Source: UKL13-3 sp964392775 (GTDB lineage: Bacteria > Bacteroidota > Bacteroidia > UKL13-3). From it: a stretch of DNA of 64,000 nucleotides. The position numbers and the translations under genes were made by a program. The notes beneath the pieces were generated by a model. The model worked only from the letters and a program-made list of their open reading frames with translations. It had not been told where the DNA came from and made no database searches. The stretch spans positions 103,325 to 167,324 of the forward strand of contig CAYMRD010000003.1 of assembly GCA_964392775.1 (NCBI GenBank), read 5' to 3'. Shown here piece by piece: positions 1 through 9,941 of the stretch (the stretch's first letter is position 1; every line of letters starts with the position of its first letter).

Positions 1-60
1 CTGGTGACATCTGTTATAACCATCCTCACCGGATTTTTACTTGCCTATCTCATCCTCTAA
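1..60 (+). CDS. C-terminal end of an integral membrane protein (partial)
   Basis: The reading frame is open from base 1 and ends at TAA 58-60, giving 19 residues of very hydrophobic sequence that read as the last transmembrane helix of a membrane protein (it ends AYLIL). It lies only 12 nt before the porin gene on the same strand, so the two are probably co-transcribed. In Bacteroidota, porins of this kind often follow a C4-dicarboxylate (Dcu-type) transporter, and that is one guess for this fragment. The piece visible here is too short to assign a family. Confidence 0.5.
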   Translation: MVTSVITILTGFLLAYLIL

Positions 61-72
61 TCATCATCTATT

Positions 73-1266
73 ATGAAAAAATTATTTATACTTCTCGCCA
101 TTTTAAGTTGTTGCGCAAACTTCTTATTTGCCCAGCAACAAATTGAAAACAGCTACAAACGGTATGAGCCTATCATTCCTGAACGCAAACAGGAATTACT
201 CAAGAACATGGACGTAATCGCCAATATGCGTTTTGGACTAAACAACTATTTCCAGAACGGGGAATACCAAAATTCCAAGTTCAACAACGACCAGTTTCGA
301 TTAGAGTTCAGGGGTAAGGTACATGAAAAAGTATCTTTCCGCTTTCGCGACCGTTATACCCGCGAACAAAAACCGGGCGACCTTGACAACTTAAGTCGCA
401 CAACCGATATGGCATTTATACAGGTTGATATGGGTGAACGGCATTTTATACGAGCCGGTAAAATGTGTGCCGACTGGGGTGGTGTGGAGTTCGACTTAAA
501 CCCGATTGATATCTATGAATACAATGATATCGTTGAGTATGCCGATAACTTTTTATCGGGATTCCAGTACACTTATAAAGCAGGTGCCGACAAGAAACAT
601 GAACTCACAACGCAATTACTCGACTCCAGAACCCAAACCTTTTCAACGCTGTATCCAAGTATTACTGATTCAATACAACAATCCGGCTTCCCTGCTGCAA
701 TTGTATTCAACTGGAGAGGAAATATGTTTGATGGCAAATGGCAAACCATTTGGAGTTACAGCATTTTTAATGAAGCCCGCAAAAGCACTATGAACTATAT
801 TGCTTTGGGTAACACCTTTAACCTTGGCAAAAAGTTGCAAATCAATTACGACTTTAAACTAAGTGATGAAGATATCGACCGCAAAACATTGGTGAGCAGC
901 ATGGCCAAAAACGGATTTGGCGACCATAATAATTCGTACTTTAATGCCCGTTATATGGAACACTGGTTGCAAATTAATTACCGCTTTACCGAAAAATGGA
1001 ATCTGGCTGTAATCGGAATGACCAGCGCCTCGTTTTGGGGAAGCGCTCCCGGAGAAAGTGGTTATGTAAAACTGCGTGATGCGTATGGTTTTATCCCTAC
1101 CCTCGAGTTTTATCCGTTCAATGATTTGAACCTTCGCTTTTTTGCAAATTATGTGGGTCGTTTTTACCAATATACCGACTATGCCAAAACACATAATATG
1201 CAAATCACAGGAGACAATACAGCCCGTATCAGCATTGGATTTGTGTCACCATTGTTAATCTTATAA
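73..1266 (+). CDS. Outer-membrane porin (phosphate-selective porin O/P-like beta-barrel)
   Basis: 397 residues with a cleavable signal peptide (MKKLFILLAILSCC, Ala-Gln cleavage near residue 21). The body has alternating aromatic and polar strands typical of outer-membrane beta-barrels and no cytoplasmic-type hydrophobic helices. The pattern of the mid region (RLEFRGKVHEKVSFRFRDRY, then FIRAGKMCADWGG) resembles the OprO/OprP-type porins of Bacteroidota. It should sit in the outer membrane and pass small, probably anionic, solutes. It follows a membrane-protein gene by 12 nt, which suggests an operon pairing an inner-membrane transporter with its own porin. The substrate cannot be told from sequence alone. 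Confidence 0.7.
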   Translation: MKKLFILLAILSCCANFLFAQQQIENSYKRYEPIIPERKQELLKNMDVIANMRFGLNNYFQNGEYQNSKFNNDQFRLEFRGKVHEKVSFRFRDRYTREQKPGDLDNLSRTTDMAFIQVDMGERHFIRAGKMCADWGGVEFDLNPIDIYEYNDIVEYADNFLSGFQYTYKAGADKKHELTTQLLDSRTQTFSTLYPSITDSIQQSGFPAAIVFNWRGNMFDGKWQTIWSYSIFNEARKSTMNYIALGNTFNLGKKLQINYDFKLSDEDIDRKTLVSSMAKNGFGDHNNSYFNARYMEHWLQINYRFTEKWNLAVIGMTSASFWGSAPGESGYVKLRDAYGFIPTLEFYPFNDLNLRFFANYVGRFYQYTDYAKTHNMQITGDNTARISIGFVSPLLIL

Positions 1267-1316
1267 TACCATCAACTCGTTTTTTTGCTCTCTGCCTTAT
1301 TATTTTTGATTTTACC

Positions 1317-1375
1317 GAAGCCCAACCCTCAGCCTGACAACACGGTATCAACCTTCAGGTTCTGGTTTGGGCTTC
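1317..1375. repeat. Inverted repeat in the porin / efflux spacer
   Basis: A nested inverted repeat fills the spacer after the porin. The outer arms GAAGCCCAA (1317-1325) and TTGGGCTTC (1367-1375) are perfectly complementary. The inner arms AGCCTGA (1331-1337) and TCAGGTT (1355-1361) pair with one G-U. There is no long T-tract, so it is a weak intrinsic terminator at best. It may be a spacer repeat unit. Confidence 0.55.
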
Positions 1376-1447
1376 CGTTTGCATACCGTTTCCCAAACCC
1401 GGTATTCCTTCTCTTAACAGGTGATGAGGAATAATCACAACAAAATG

Positions 1448-1455
1448 TATATTTG
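1448..1455 (+). promoter_or_regulatory. Bacteroidota-type -7 promoter element of the RND operon
   Basis: TATATTTG matches the TAnnTTTG consensus of the primary sigma factor of Bacteroidota and lies 42 nt before the ATG at 1498. No clear TTTG is visible at -33. The element overlaps the ATG at 1453, which argues against that earlier start. Confidence 0.55.
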
Positions 1456-1497
1456 ACCTGTAGCTCAATAAACACCATTCTTTTGAACATTAATCGT

Positions 1498-2631
1498 ATG
1501 AAAAATACATTCCCTTTCCTTATTATCTCTTCGTTGCTTGTGGCTGCCTGTGGCGAAGCCGAGCAGAAAAAAGCACTTGTGCCCGAAGTGAACGTGGTAG
1601 CTGCCGGACAATATGATATTCCGGTTTTTTCGGAATATGTTGGTCAGGTATTCGGACAATCGGATGTGGCGCTTCGCCCGCGCGTGGAAGGCTGGATTAC
1701 CGAAATTCATTTTAAAGAGGGGGATGAAGTGAAGCAGGGACAGCTGTTGTATACCATTGAAGATATTCAATTGCAGAATAAAGTAGCATCGGCTCAGGCG
1801 CGGTTAACGGAAGCGGAAGTGATGTTTCAAAAAGCCAAAGCCGACCTCGACAGGGTTGAGCCCCTGGTTTCGGCCAATGCTTTAAGTCAGCGCGATTTGG
1901 ATGAAGCCCGCGCAAATTATAAAGCCCAGAAAGAAAATGTAAACAGTGCATTAGCCATGAAATCAAATGCCGAAGTAGAACAGGGATATTCACGTATCTC
2001 GGCTCCTATTTCAGGTATCATCGGCATTTCAAAAGTGCAGGTGGGCGATTATGTGAGCCGCAGCTTTGCCGACAACTCCATCAATACCGTTTCGGCTACA
2101 GTATCGGTTCGGGTGCGTTTCTCCATTACAGAAAATGATTTCCTTGAGTTCAGAAGAAAACGAGAAGCCACAGGAGCCACTAAAGATTCGATTCAGATTC
2201 AACTCGTATTGAGTGATGGAACCATCTACCCCGAAATCGGTAAAGTTGATTTTGCCGACCGCAGCATCGACCCTCAAACCGGAACCATGATGGTGCAGGC
2301 GTTGTTTAGTAATAAGTCTAAGCTGTTACGTCCCGGACAATATGTAAAAGTGCGTTTCAAATCAGATGAAATGAAACAAGCCATTGTGATTCCGCAACAA
2401 GCCATTAACCAATTGCAAAGCACCTACCGCGTATTTGTGATTAACGATAGCAATCAGATTGTACCACGTACCGTTAAAGTAGGCCCCCGCAACGGAAGCA
2501 ACTGGGTGATCACCGAAGGTGTTAAAGCCAACGAAAATGTTGCCGTATTGGGCAATGCCATTGTCAAACCAAATATGGTTGTAAGTCCTGTGAACATGAA
2601 TTGGAGTTACGATTCAACACTGGTTAAATAG
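1498..2631 (+). CDS. RND efflux periplasmic adaptor (membrane fusion protein) lipoprotein
   Basis: 377 residues from the ATG at 1498. This start gives a lipoprotein leader with lipobox LVAAC, whereas the in-frame ATG at 1453 lies on the promoter. The protein has the AcrA/MexA order: a first half-lipoyl segment (about residues 45-85, VALRPRVEGWITEIHFKEGD), an alpha-hairpin (about 85-155), the second half-lipoyl segment (SAPISGIIG), a beta-barrel and a membrane-proximal domain. It should be anchored by lipid in the inner membrane and bridge the RND pump to the outer-membrane channel. It is followed after 25 nt by the pump gene and then the channel gene, so the three form a complete tripartite multidrug or solvent efflux operon. 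Confidence 0.92.
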   Translation: MKNTFPFLIISSLLVAACGEAEQKKALVPEVNVVAAGQYDIPVFSEYVGQVFGQSDVALRPRVEGWITEIHFKEGDEVKQGQLLYTIEDIQLQNKVASAQARLTEAEVMFQKAKADLDRVEPLVSANALSQRDLDEARANYKAQKENVNSALAMKSNAEVEQGYSRISAPISGIIGISKVQVGDYVSRSFADNSINTVSATVSVRVRFSITENDFLEFRRKREATGATKDSIQIQLVLSDGTIYPEIGKVDFADRSIDPQTGTMMVQALFSNKSKLLRPGQYVKVRFKSDEMKQAIVIPQQAINQLQSTYRVFVINDSNQIVPRTVKVGPRNGSNWVITEGVKANENVAVLGNAIVKPNMVVSPVNMNWSYDSTLVK

Positions 2632-2656
2632 TTTTTATCCCTTAGCTGCCACAAAC

Positions 2657-5600
2657 ATGAGTGAATTTTTTATACGCAGGCCCATTGTAGCGATGGTGAT
2701 TTCAATCCTCACGGTGATTCTAGGATTGCTGGTATTATCGGGAATCCCTATTTCGCAGTATCCCGAGATTACACCTCCTATGGTAAAAATTACAGGTTTG
2801 TACAATGGTGCAAATGCTGTGAACATGGAACAAACCGTGGCTGTACCATTGGAGCAACAGGTAAACGGTGTGGAAGAAATGTTGTACATGCGCTCCATCA
2901 ACGCGGGCGATGGAAGCACGACTCTCGAAGTATCGTTTGAGGTTGGAACCAACCTCGACAATGCGAACATGCTTACGCAAAACCGCGTGTCGCAGGCTTC
3001 TCCGTTTTTGCCAAACGAAGTAAAAGAACTGGGCGTAACCACTAAAAAATCGCTCACCTTCCCATTGATGCTTGTGTCGTTAAGCTCTCCGGGCAACTCA
3101 TACGACTCGAAGTTTTTGAACAACTACGCTTTTATCAATGTGGTGGATCACCTCAAACGGATTCAGGGTATTGGTGATGTGGTGGTGTTTGGAGGATCTG
3201 AATACAGTATGCGTATCTGGCTTCAACCCGATAAACTGGCACGTTACAACTTAACTGTTCCCGATGTAATGAATGCCATCAAGGAACAAAACGCCATCAA
3301 GTCGGGTGGAAGTTTTGGAGGCGAGCCTTCGGCTCCGGGTACGCAAAATACATACTCAACCATCCTGCAATCCCGCTTAATCACCGAAGAACAGTTTGGC
3401 GATATCCTGCTTAAAACAAGTCCCAACGGTGCAGAAGTATTTATGAAAGATGTGGCACGTATTGAGTTGGGAACCGAAAATTATAACCAGAACAGCCGAC
3501 TCAACGGAGCATCAGCATCAACCATTGCCATCTTCCAGATTCCGGGTTCCAACGCGTTGGAAGTTGCTGAGAATGTTCGGAAGAAGATGGGTGAACTGAA
3601 AGAGCGTTTTCCAAACGATGTAGAACTGAGTTATGCATTGGATACCACAGCAGCCGTATCGGAAGGTATCAACGAAATTATCCATACCTTGTTTGAAGCC
3701 ATCCTGCTTGTAATCATCGTGGTGTTTTTATTCCTGCAAGATTGGCGTGCTACCCTGATTCCATTGCTTACCGTACCGGTTTCGTTAATCGGAACATTTA
3801 TCCTCTTCCCGCTTTTCGGATTCTCCATCAACGTACTTTCTTTATTAGGATTGGTACTGGCCATCGGGCTTGTGGTGGATGATGCCATTGTGGTGGTTGA
3901 GGCTGTAATGCACCATATTGAACATGGCCTCTCACCTAAAGAAGCAACCAGCAAAGCCATGAAAGAAGTGGCCGGACCGGTTGTGGCGATTGCATTGATT
4001 CTATCGGCTGTATTTGTTCCGGTAGCGTTAACAGGCGGTATCACCGGCCGGCTCTATCAGCAGTTTGCCATCACCATTGCCATATCCGTTTGTTTGTCGG
4101 CATTCAACGCGTTAACCTTAAGCCCCGCCCTTTCGGCTATCCTGCTGAAACCTAAAGACCCGAACGCTAAGAAAAATCTATTGACAAAATTCTTTGATGC
4201 CTTTAACCGCATGTTCGAACGGTTTACCAACAGCTACGGGAATGTTGCGGGATTTTTTGCACGCAAGGTGGTTATCACATTGGTTATTTTGGGAGGCATT
4301 GTGGGGGCTACTGTATTGCTCGGCAAAAAAATTCCATCGGGATTTGTGCCCGAAGAAGATCAGGGGTATTTTATCATTGCCGTAAACCTTCCGGATGCTG
4401 CTTCGCTACAACGTACCGATTCGGTTACCCATAAACTTGAACGTATCCTGAAAGATATTCCGGAGATTGATTTGTATACCTGTGTAAACGGAAACAACCT
4501 CCTCAACAATACCGTAGCTCCGAATGCAGCAACGTTTTTTATCACACTCAAACCTTGGGAAGAACGCGAAAAGACAGCGCTTGATATTGTGCAACTGGTG
4601 AACGCCAGATGTATGAAAGCCATTACCGAAGCAACGGTAATTGCCGTAGGCCCGCCACCGATTCAGGGATTGGGAAATGCCGGAGGATTTACCCTGATGT
4701 TGCAGGATGTTGCAGGCAACTCTCCTCAATACCTGGCCGAACAAGCGCAAAGGTTTATTGCCGAAGCAAGCAAACGTCCTGAGATTGCAAAAATTTATAC
4801 GTTATACCGCGCCAATGTTCCGCAAAAAAGTATTGAGATTGATAAGGATAAAGTGCAGAAGCTGGGACTGAATCTAAACGAAGTAAACCAAACGGTTTCT
4901 ACTTTATTGGGATCAACTTTCATTAATAACTTCAACTTATTTGGCCGCCAGTACAAAACATATTTAATGGCTGATCAACAATACCGCATGCGCACCGAAG
5001 ACATGAGTATGTTTTTTATGCGCGATAAAGACGGACGCATGGTTCCGCTCAGCACCATTGCTACGGTTAAAGATACCAGCGGACCACAATATGTAAATCA
5101 CTTTAACATCTTCCGTGCTGCCGAGTTGAGCGGGGTTCCGGCTCAGGGTTACAGCTCTGCCGATGCACTCAATGCACTTGAAGAAGTGGCCAGAGAAACA
5201 TTGCCGGCCGATATGAGTTACCAGTGGAGCAATATTTCGTATCAGGAAAAAGCCGCAGCCGGAAAAGGTGCTGTGGTGTTTGGCATGGCTTTGCTCTTTG
5301 TATTTTTGATTTTGGCCGCGCAATATGAAAGCTGGAGTCTTCCATTCTCTGTACTACTTGGAACACCATGGGCCGTGATGGGAGCCTTTGTGGGATTGTT
5401 TGTGGGAGGCTTATGGTCGCTGAGTTATGTGAACAATGTATTTGCCCAGATTGGGTTGGTAATGCTCATTGGTTTGAATGCCAAAAATGCGATTTTGATT
5501 GTGGAGTTTGCCAAGATGAAACACGAAGAAGGCGAAGAAGTAATGAAAGCCGCACTGGATGGAGCCAAGCTGCGTTTCCGCCCAATCCTCATGACATCCT

Positions 5601-5791
5601 TTGCCTTTATTCTCGGTGTAATTCCGTTGCTTACAGCAAGCGGTGCAGGAGCCGAAGGACGTAAGGTAATGGGTATGGCCGTGTTTAGCGGAATGACGAT
5701 TGCCACCTTTATTGGTGTATTATTGATTCCATCATTTTTTGTAATGATTACCAAAATGACCACAGGTAAAAAGAAAGGAGCCGATCAATGA
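2657..5791 (+). CDS. RND multidrug efflux pump, inner-membrane subunit (AcrB/HAE1 family)
   Basis: 1044 residues, the normal length for a hydrophobe/amphiphile efflux-1 pump. The N-terminus (SEFFIRRPIVAMVISILTV) is the typical first transmembrane helix, followed by a large periplasmic porter loop, helices 2-6, a second periplasmic loop and helices 8-12. The proton-relay motif is intact: VVDDAIVVVEAV around residue 410 carries the Asp-Asp pair, and LNAKNAILIVEF near 935 carries the partner Lys. It is a proton-driven antiporter. The gene overlaps the next one by ATGA (5788-5791), which indicates translational coupling to the outer-membrane channel. The drug range cannot be read from the sequence. 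Confidence 0.96.
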   Translation: MSEFFIRRPIVAMVISILTVILGLLVLSGIPISQYPEITPPMVKITGLYNGANAVNMEQTVAVPLEQQVNGVEEMLYMRSINAGDGSTTLEVSFEVGTNLDNANMLTQNRVSQASPFLPNEVKELGVTTKKSLTFPLMLVSLSSPGNSYDSKFLNNYAFINVVDHLKRIQGIGDVVVFGGSEYSMRIWLQPDKLARYNLTVPDVMNAIKEQNAIKSGGSFGGEPSAPGTQNTYSTILQSRLITEEQFGDILLKTSPNGAEVFMKDVARIELGTENYNQNSRLNGASASTIAIFQIPGSNALEVAENVRKKMGELKERFPNDVELSYALDTTAAVSEGINEIIHTLFEAILLVIIVVFLFLQDWRATLIPLLTVPVSLIGTFILFPLFGFSINVLSLLGLVLAIGLVVDDAIVVVEAVMHHIEHGLSPKEATSKAMKEVAGPVVAIALILSAVFVPVALTGGITGRLYQQFAITIAISVCLSAFNALTLSPALSAILLKPKDPNAKKNLLTKFFDAFNRMFERFTNSYGNVAGFFARKVVITLVILGGIVGATVLLGKKIPSGFVPEEDQGYFIIAVNLPDAASLQRTDSVTHKLERILKDIPEIDLYTCVNGNNLLNNTVAPNAATFFITLKPWEEREKTALDIVQLVNARCMKAITEATVIAVGPPPIQGLGNAGGFTLMLQDVAGNSPQYLAEQAQRFIAEASKRPEIAKIYTLYRANVPQKSIEIDKDKVQKLGLNLNEVNQTVSTLLGSTFINNFNLFGRQYKTYLMADQQYRMRTEDMSMFFMRDKDGRMVPLSTIATVKDTSGPQYVNHFNIFRAAELSGVPAQGYSSADALNALEEVARETLPADMSYQWSNISYQEKAAAGKGAVVFGMALLFVFLILAAQYESWSLPFSVLLGTPWAVMGAFVGLFVGGLWSLSYVNNVFAQIGLVMLIGLNAKNAILIVEFAKMKHEEGEEVMKAALDGAKLRFRPILMTSFAFILGVIPLLTASGAGAEGRKVMGMAVFSGMTIATFIGVLLIPSFFVMITKMTTGKKKGADQ

Positions 5792-7167
5792 AAAAGATAG
5801 CAGGACTGATATTGATGAGCTCGCTGTTGGCCTGCCGTGTAGGCCCCGACTTTAAAATACCCGAAACGGTAAAAACCAAACAAGAATACAGCGAACTGAA
5901 CGGCTCCAAAACCGATAGTTTAACCCGTTTAAAATGGTTCGATATATACAAAGACGAAGCCTTAAATCAGCTTATTCAAAATGCGCTGGATAGCAACCGC
6001 AGTTTGATGAGTGCCGTGGCCAGTGTGGAAGAAGCCCGTGCCAACGCATCCATTGTGAAAGCCGATTTGTTTCCTCAGTTCAACTATGGCTTGGGTGCGC
6101 GCTTCTCGGAGTTTGGAACCAATGCGCCTCCGGGATTTGCCAATATGAATGTGTCCAATTACAATGCCCGCATAGGCATGAACTGGGAGATTGATTTGTT
6201 CGGCAAAGTGCGCAGTTCCAAGCTGGCAGCCGTTAACCAATACATGGCAACCGATGAAATTCGCAAAAATGTGCAAGTGAGTCTGGTTGCCGAAGTAGCC
6301 TCTAATTATTTTTTGCTGCGCGATTTGGATAACCGTTTGATGATTGCCCAGCGTACCCTGGAAAGCCGCAAAGAACTCTTCCGCATCATCAACGAACGTT
6401 TTACCAAAGGCTATATTTCAGAAATCGACAAGCTGCAGGCCGAACAACAACTGGCAATTGCCGAAGCGATGATACCCAATATCAACCGTCAGATTGTTAC
6501 GGTTGAGAATATTCTGAGACGTTTATGTGGCCGTTTCAGCGGACCAGTTAACCGTGGTAAAACCCTCTATGAACAATCATTACCTCCAACCATTCCCGTT
6601 GGATTGCCTTCGGAATTGCTGGAACGCAGACCTGATATCAAAGCTGCCGAATACACCGTGGCTGCGCAATACAACCGTATTGGCGTATCGCAAGCCAATC
6701 GTTTCCCGAGTTTATCATTAACCGGAGCCTTAGGACTGGTAAGCCCTCAGGTAAGCACTATTGTGAATAGCAACTCCTTGTACGGAACAGGGTTGGCTGC
6801 ATTAACCGGACCCATTTTTGAGTTTAACAAAAACAAAAACCGCGTTGAAGTAGAGCGCAAACGAGCCGAAGCTGCAACCCGCAAATACGAAGAAGCAGTG
6901 ATTGGTGCGTTTTCGGAAGTGGAAAATTCACTCAGCCAGATTAAAAATCTGGATGACGAATATACCGCTTACAAAAAGCAGGTATCCATTACCGAAAAAG
7001 CCTATACGTTGAGCAAACTTCGCTACACCACCGGCTACACCTCTTACCTTGAAGTATTGATTCAGGAAAGCAGTTTGCTGCAAGCCGAGATGCAGGAATC
7101 ATCAACCCTGCAACAACGCCATACGGCTATCGTTAACTTATACAAAGCGCTTGGAGGCGGATGGTAA
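5788..7167 (+). CDS. RND efflux outer-membrane factor lipoprotein (OprM/NodT family)
   Basis: 459 residues, beginning with a lipoprotein leader (MKKIAGLILMSSLLAC, lipobox Cys16) and the family hallmark RVGPDF directly after the cysteine. Two homologous outer-membrane-efflux halves follow, with long alpha-helical stretches forming the periplasmic tunnel. The motif PVGLPSELLERRPDI (about residues 270-285) is characteristic of TolC-like NodT proteins. It forms the trimeric exit channel for the preceding adaptor and pump. The start codon overlaps the stop of the pump gene by 4 nt. Last gene of the operon. Confidence 0.94.
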   Translation: MKKIAGLILMSSLLACRVGPDFKIPETVKTKQEYSELNGSKTDSLTRLKWFDIYKDEALNQLIQNALDSNRSLMSAVASVEEARANASIVKADLFPQFNYGLGARFSEFGTNAPPGFANMNVSNYNARIGMNWEIDLFGKVRSSKLAAVNQYMATDEIRKNVQVSLVAEVASNYFLLRDLDNRLMIAQRTLESRKELFRIINERFTKGYISEIDKLQAEQQLAIAEAMIPNINRQIVTVENILRRLCGRFSGPVNRGKTLYEQSLPPTIPVGLPSELLERRPDIKAAEYTVAAQYNRIGVSQANRFPSLSLTGALGLVSPQVSTIVNSNSLYGTGLAALTGPIFEFNKNKNRVEVERKRAEAATRKYEEAVIGAFSEVENSLSQIKNLDDEYTAYKKQVSITEKAYTLSKLRYTTGYTSYLEVLIQESSLLQAEMQESSTLQQRHTAIVNLYKALGGGW

Positions 7168-7412
7168 GGGGAAGTTGATAGTCCATAGGCACCACGTCAC
7201 GGGCAACTCTGCGTGCTGCGTAACTTTAGCGTAGCAGCATCCTCCATCTGCGAAGCAGATTACCCTGTGCCTCTGTTTCTCCCTGGTTATCTTCTCTTCA
7301 CTCTGCGTATTCTGCGGCTCTGCGTTTAATCCTTCATACTGCGAGTTCTGACGAGCAGAACCTTTGCTCTTCACGGTCTTCCTTTGTAGTATCCGTGGTT
7401 AAATATTACCCT
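7168..7412. repeat. Repeat-rich spacer with several small hairpins
   Basis: This 245-bp convergent spacer between the efflux operon and feoB has no credible gene. It is built from short low-complexity phrases of the type TCTGCGTATTCTGCGG / CTCTGCGTTTAA plus small perfect hairpins: ATCTGC-GAA-GCAGAT (near 7247-7261) and GTTCTG-ACGAG-CAGAAC (near 7344-7360). Its first bases (GGGAAGTTGATAGTC) resemble one end of the dispersed repeat at 63046-63177. No T-tract terminator is evident. Confidence 0.5.
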
Positions 7413-9524
7413 TTAGCTCAACACATTAAACACCAGCAAACTGCTCAGGTAAGCCAATGCAGTCATATACCCAAATTGTATAAGCGCCCATTTCCAGCTT
7501 TTGGTTTCGGTTTGCACCACACTCACCGTACTCATGCATTGCAGGGCAAAGGCATAAAACACCATCAACGATAACACCGCTGCTACCGAGAACACAGGTT
7601 TACCGGTTTCGGGATTGATTTCGTTACTCATTTTGGTACGGATGGTTTGCAGGTTATCAATATCTCCACCCACACTGTAAATGGTACTCATGGTGCCTAC
7701 AAATACTTCGCGTGCGGCCAGTGAGGTAAGCAAGGCAATGCCCATTTTCCAATCAAAGCCCAGTGGTTTAATCACCGGCTCAATTAAGCGGCCAAACTCT
7801 CCCGCATAACTGGCCTGCAGCTTCTCGGCACTTTTTTGAGTGGCCAACTCCTCCACCGAGAGCACCGTTACAGTATCATGCATAATCATTTGTGCATACT
7901 TATCATCAATGGCCTTCATATTGTTGCGCGGACCAAAAGAAGCCAATGCCCAAAGGATAACCGATACAGCCACGATGATTTTTCCTGCTCCCCACACAAA
8001 GGCCGAACCTTTGTCGTATAAGGTGATGAGCAGGTTTTGTACAATTGGCAATTTGTATCCGGGCAATTCCATCAGGAAGAAATTTTTGCGCTCGGCTTTG
8101 ATGAAAAATTTAAAAATAAATGCACTGAACAAGGCTGCTGCAAATCCGAGCAGGTACATAAACATCAATACAATACCATGCAAATTAAACGGGCCCCATT
8201 TGGCACTTTCGGGCACCAGCATGGCTATCAATAATGTATAAACAGGAAGCCTTGCGCTGCAACTCATCAGAGGCGTTACCAAAATGGTGATAAGGCGTTC
8301 CTTTTTGTTTTCAATACTCCGGGTGGCCATGATGCTTGGTACGGCACAAGCCATTCCACTAATCAACGGTACGATTGATTTTCCGTTCATCCCAAACGGA
8401 CGCATAATACGGTCCATGATAAACCCTACACGGGCCATGTATCCAACATCTTCGAGAATGGCAATGAAGGCAAACAAAATGATAATCTGAGGCAGAAATA
8501 CCATTACGCCACTCAATCCCGCTAACACGCCATGTACCAACAAATCATTGAGTATGCCAGCAGGTAAAGTTCGTTCTATCCATTCGGATGATTTTAAAAA
8601 GCCAAACTCTACCCATTCCATTGGAACCGTACTCCAGGTAAAGATGGCCTGAAAGACCAGAAATAACAGGCCAAGGAAGATGGCAATGCCGCCAACTCTA
8701 TGGGTCAAAATTTTATCGGCACGCTGGGTGATGGATTTAGCCAGTGTACCAGCTTTTTGTTTGCGGCTTAAACGAACGGCATTATCAATCAAATGGTAAC
8801 GTTCCAGAATTTCTTTTTCCTGAAACGCCCGTGCATCAAAGCTGTGACGGGCAAAAAGTTCACGCAGTTGTTTTGATTTGGTGCTGATGAGTAGGGCAGC
8901 GTTAATCGCATATTGCAGCGCTGCATAGTGATTTTTCTTGTCCGTAAATTCGCTTACTTCTTCTAAAAAAGTTTGCGGCAAAAAGTCGAGCGGAAAGTAT
9001 TTTACACGGTTGCGCACATGTTCGTTCAGCAACTGTGATTTGATATCTTCAATCCCATGGCGCTTACGTGCATTGATAGAAACGATGGGAATATTGAGGG
9101 TTTTCGACAAAACCTCTGTATCGTAAAAAATACCTTTACGTTCGGCAATATCCACCATATTGAGAGCCAGAATCACCGGTACTCCTAAGTCGGCAACCTG
9201 CGTAAGCAACAATAAATTGCGTTTGAGGTTGGATGCATCGGCAATAAACAAAACCAAATCGGGGAAGTTGGTTTCCGACTTGTTGCGCAGCAACTCATAA
9301 GTTACCAGTTCATCGGCTGATTTAGGATACAGGCTGTAGGTTCCGGGCAGATCAATGATTTGGGCATTGACAGAAGAGCTTAGTTTAGAAGTTCCTGTTT
9401 TTTTTTCGACTGTGGTTCCGGGGAAGTTGCTCACCTTATAATTAAGGCCTGTGAGGGCATTAAACAGCGAAGTTTTACCGCTGTTGGGATTTCCTACCAA
9501 TGCAACTGTGAGTTCCTGTTTCAA
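7413..9524 (-). CDS. feoB: Ferrous iron transporter B
   Basis: 703 residues, typical for FeoB. The N-terminal G domain has G1 GNPNSGKT (11-18), G3 DLPG (58-61) and G4 NMVD (122-125), followed by a helical GDI-like spacer and a membrane domain with two Gate (nucleoside-recognition-like) repeats. It imports Fe(II) across the inner membrane, with GTP binding controlling transport. It is encoded 41 nt downstream of feoA on the same strand, the usual feoAB order. The C-terminus is a hydrophobic helix and no separate feoC was seen. Iron/Fur control is likely from family knowledge, but no operator was recognised. Confidence 0.97.
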   Translation of the reverse strand: MKQELTVALVGNPNSGKTSLFNALTGLNYKVSNFPGTTVEKKTGTSKLSSSVNAQIIDLPGTYSLYPKSADELVTYELLRNKSETNFPDLVLFIADASNLKRNLLLLTQVADLGVPVILALNMVDIAERKGIFYDTEVLSKTLNIPIVSINARKRHGIEDIKSQLLNEHVRNRVKYFPLDFLPQTFLEEVSEFTDKKNHYAALQYAINAALLISTKSKQLRELFARHSFDARAFQEKEILERYHLIDNAVRLSRKQKAGTLAKSITQRADKILTHRVGGIAIFLGLLFLVFQAIFTWSTVPMEWVEFGFLKSSEWIERTLPAGILNDLLVHGVLAGLSGVMVFLPQIIILFAFIAILEDVGYMARVGFIMDRIMRPFGMNGKSIVPLISGMACAVPSIMATRSIENKKERLITILVTPLMSCSARLPVYTLLIAMLVPESAKWGPFNLHGIVLMFMYLLGFAAALFSAFIFKFFIKAERKNFFLMELPGYKLPIVQNLLITLYDKGSAFVWGAGKIIVAVSVILWALASFGPRNNMKAIDDKYAQMIMHDTVTVLSVEELATQKSAEKLQASYAGEFGRLIEPVIKPLGFDWKMGIALLTSLAAREVFVGTMSTIYSVGGDIDNLQTIRTKMSNEINPETGKPVFSVAAVLSLMVFYAFALQCMSTVSVVQTETKSWKWALIQFGYMTALAYLSSLLVFNVLS

Positions 9525-9565
9525 TCGTTTTATCGTGTTGATGCAGCAGAGCCGCTATTCCCGTA

Positions 9566-9787
9566 TTATTTGAGTTTTACTACTACACAATCGGCATCTT
9601 CCAAACGCAAACACATCTTATACTCGCCTACCCGGATGGCAATGGGATCACCAAAAGGAGCAATGTTTTCGAGGGCCACGGTTTCTCCGGGCAATAATCC
9701 CATCTCAAGCAGTTTAAGCGACAGTTCATTGTCGTTAATCTGCTCCACCAGGGCTTCTTGTCCGAATGTAAGTTCCGATAGTTTCAT
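9566..9787 (-). CDS. feoA: Ferrous iron transport protein A
   Basis: 73 residues forming a single FeoA SH3-like domain: MKLSELTFGQEALVEQI at the start, then LLEMGLLPGETV, then GDPIAIRVGEYKMCLRLEDA. This small cytoplasmic protein is thought to assist FeoB. It is the first gene of the feoAB pair. The 5' side faces a divergent glycosyltransferase gene at 9942, so the roughly 150-bp gap should hold both promoters. CTATTTTC on the minus strand (about 9842-9849) is a one-mismatch version of TAnnTTTG. Confidence 0.93.
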   Translation of the reverse strand: MKLSELTFGQEALVEQINDNELSLKLLEMGLLPGETVALENIAPFGDPIAIRVGEYKMCLRLEDADCVVVKLK

Positions 9788-9941
9788 GATACAAACACAA
9801 CCGCAGAGCCCGCCAAAACAGGCACTACCGTTTTATGGTTGCGAAAATAGGGTATTTTTGGAATCAATCTAAATAAGATTTTACTCATAAATCCGATTGG
9901 ATTCATCATTTTTGAAATCATTCACAAACCCATTTGCATCT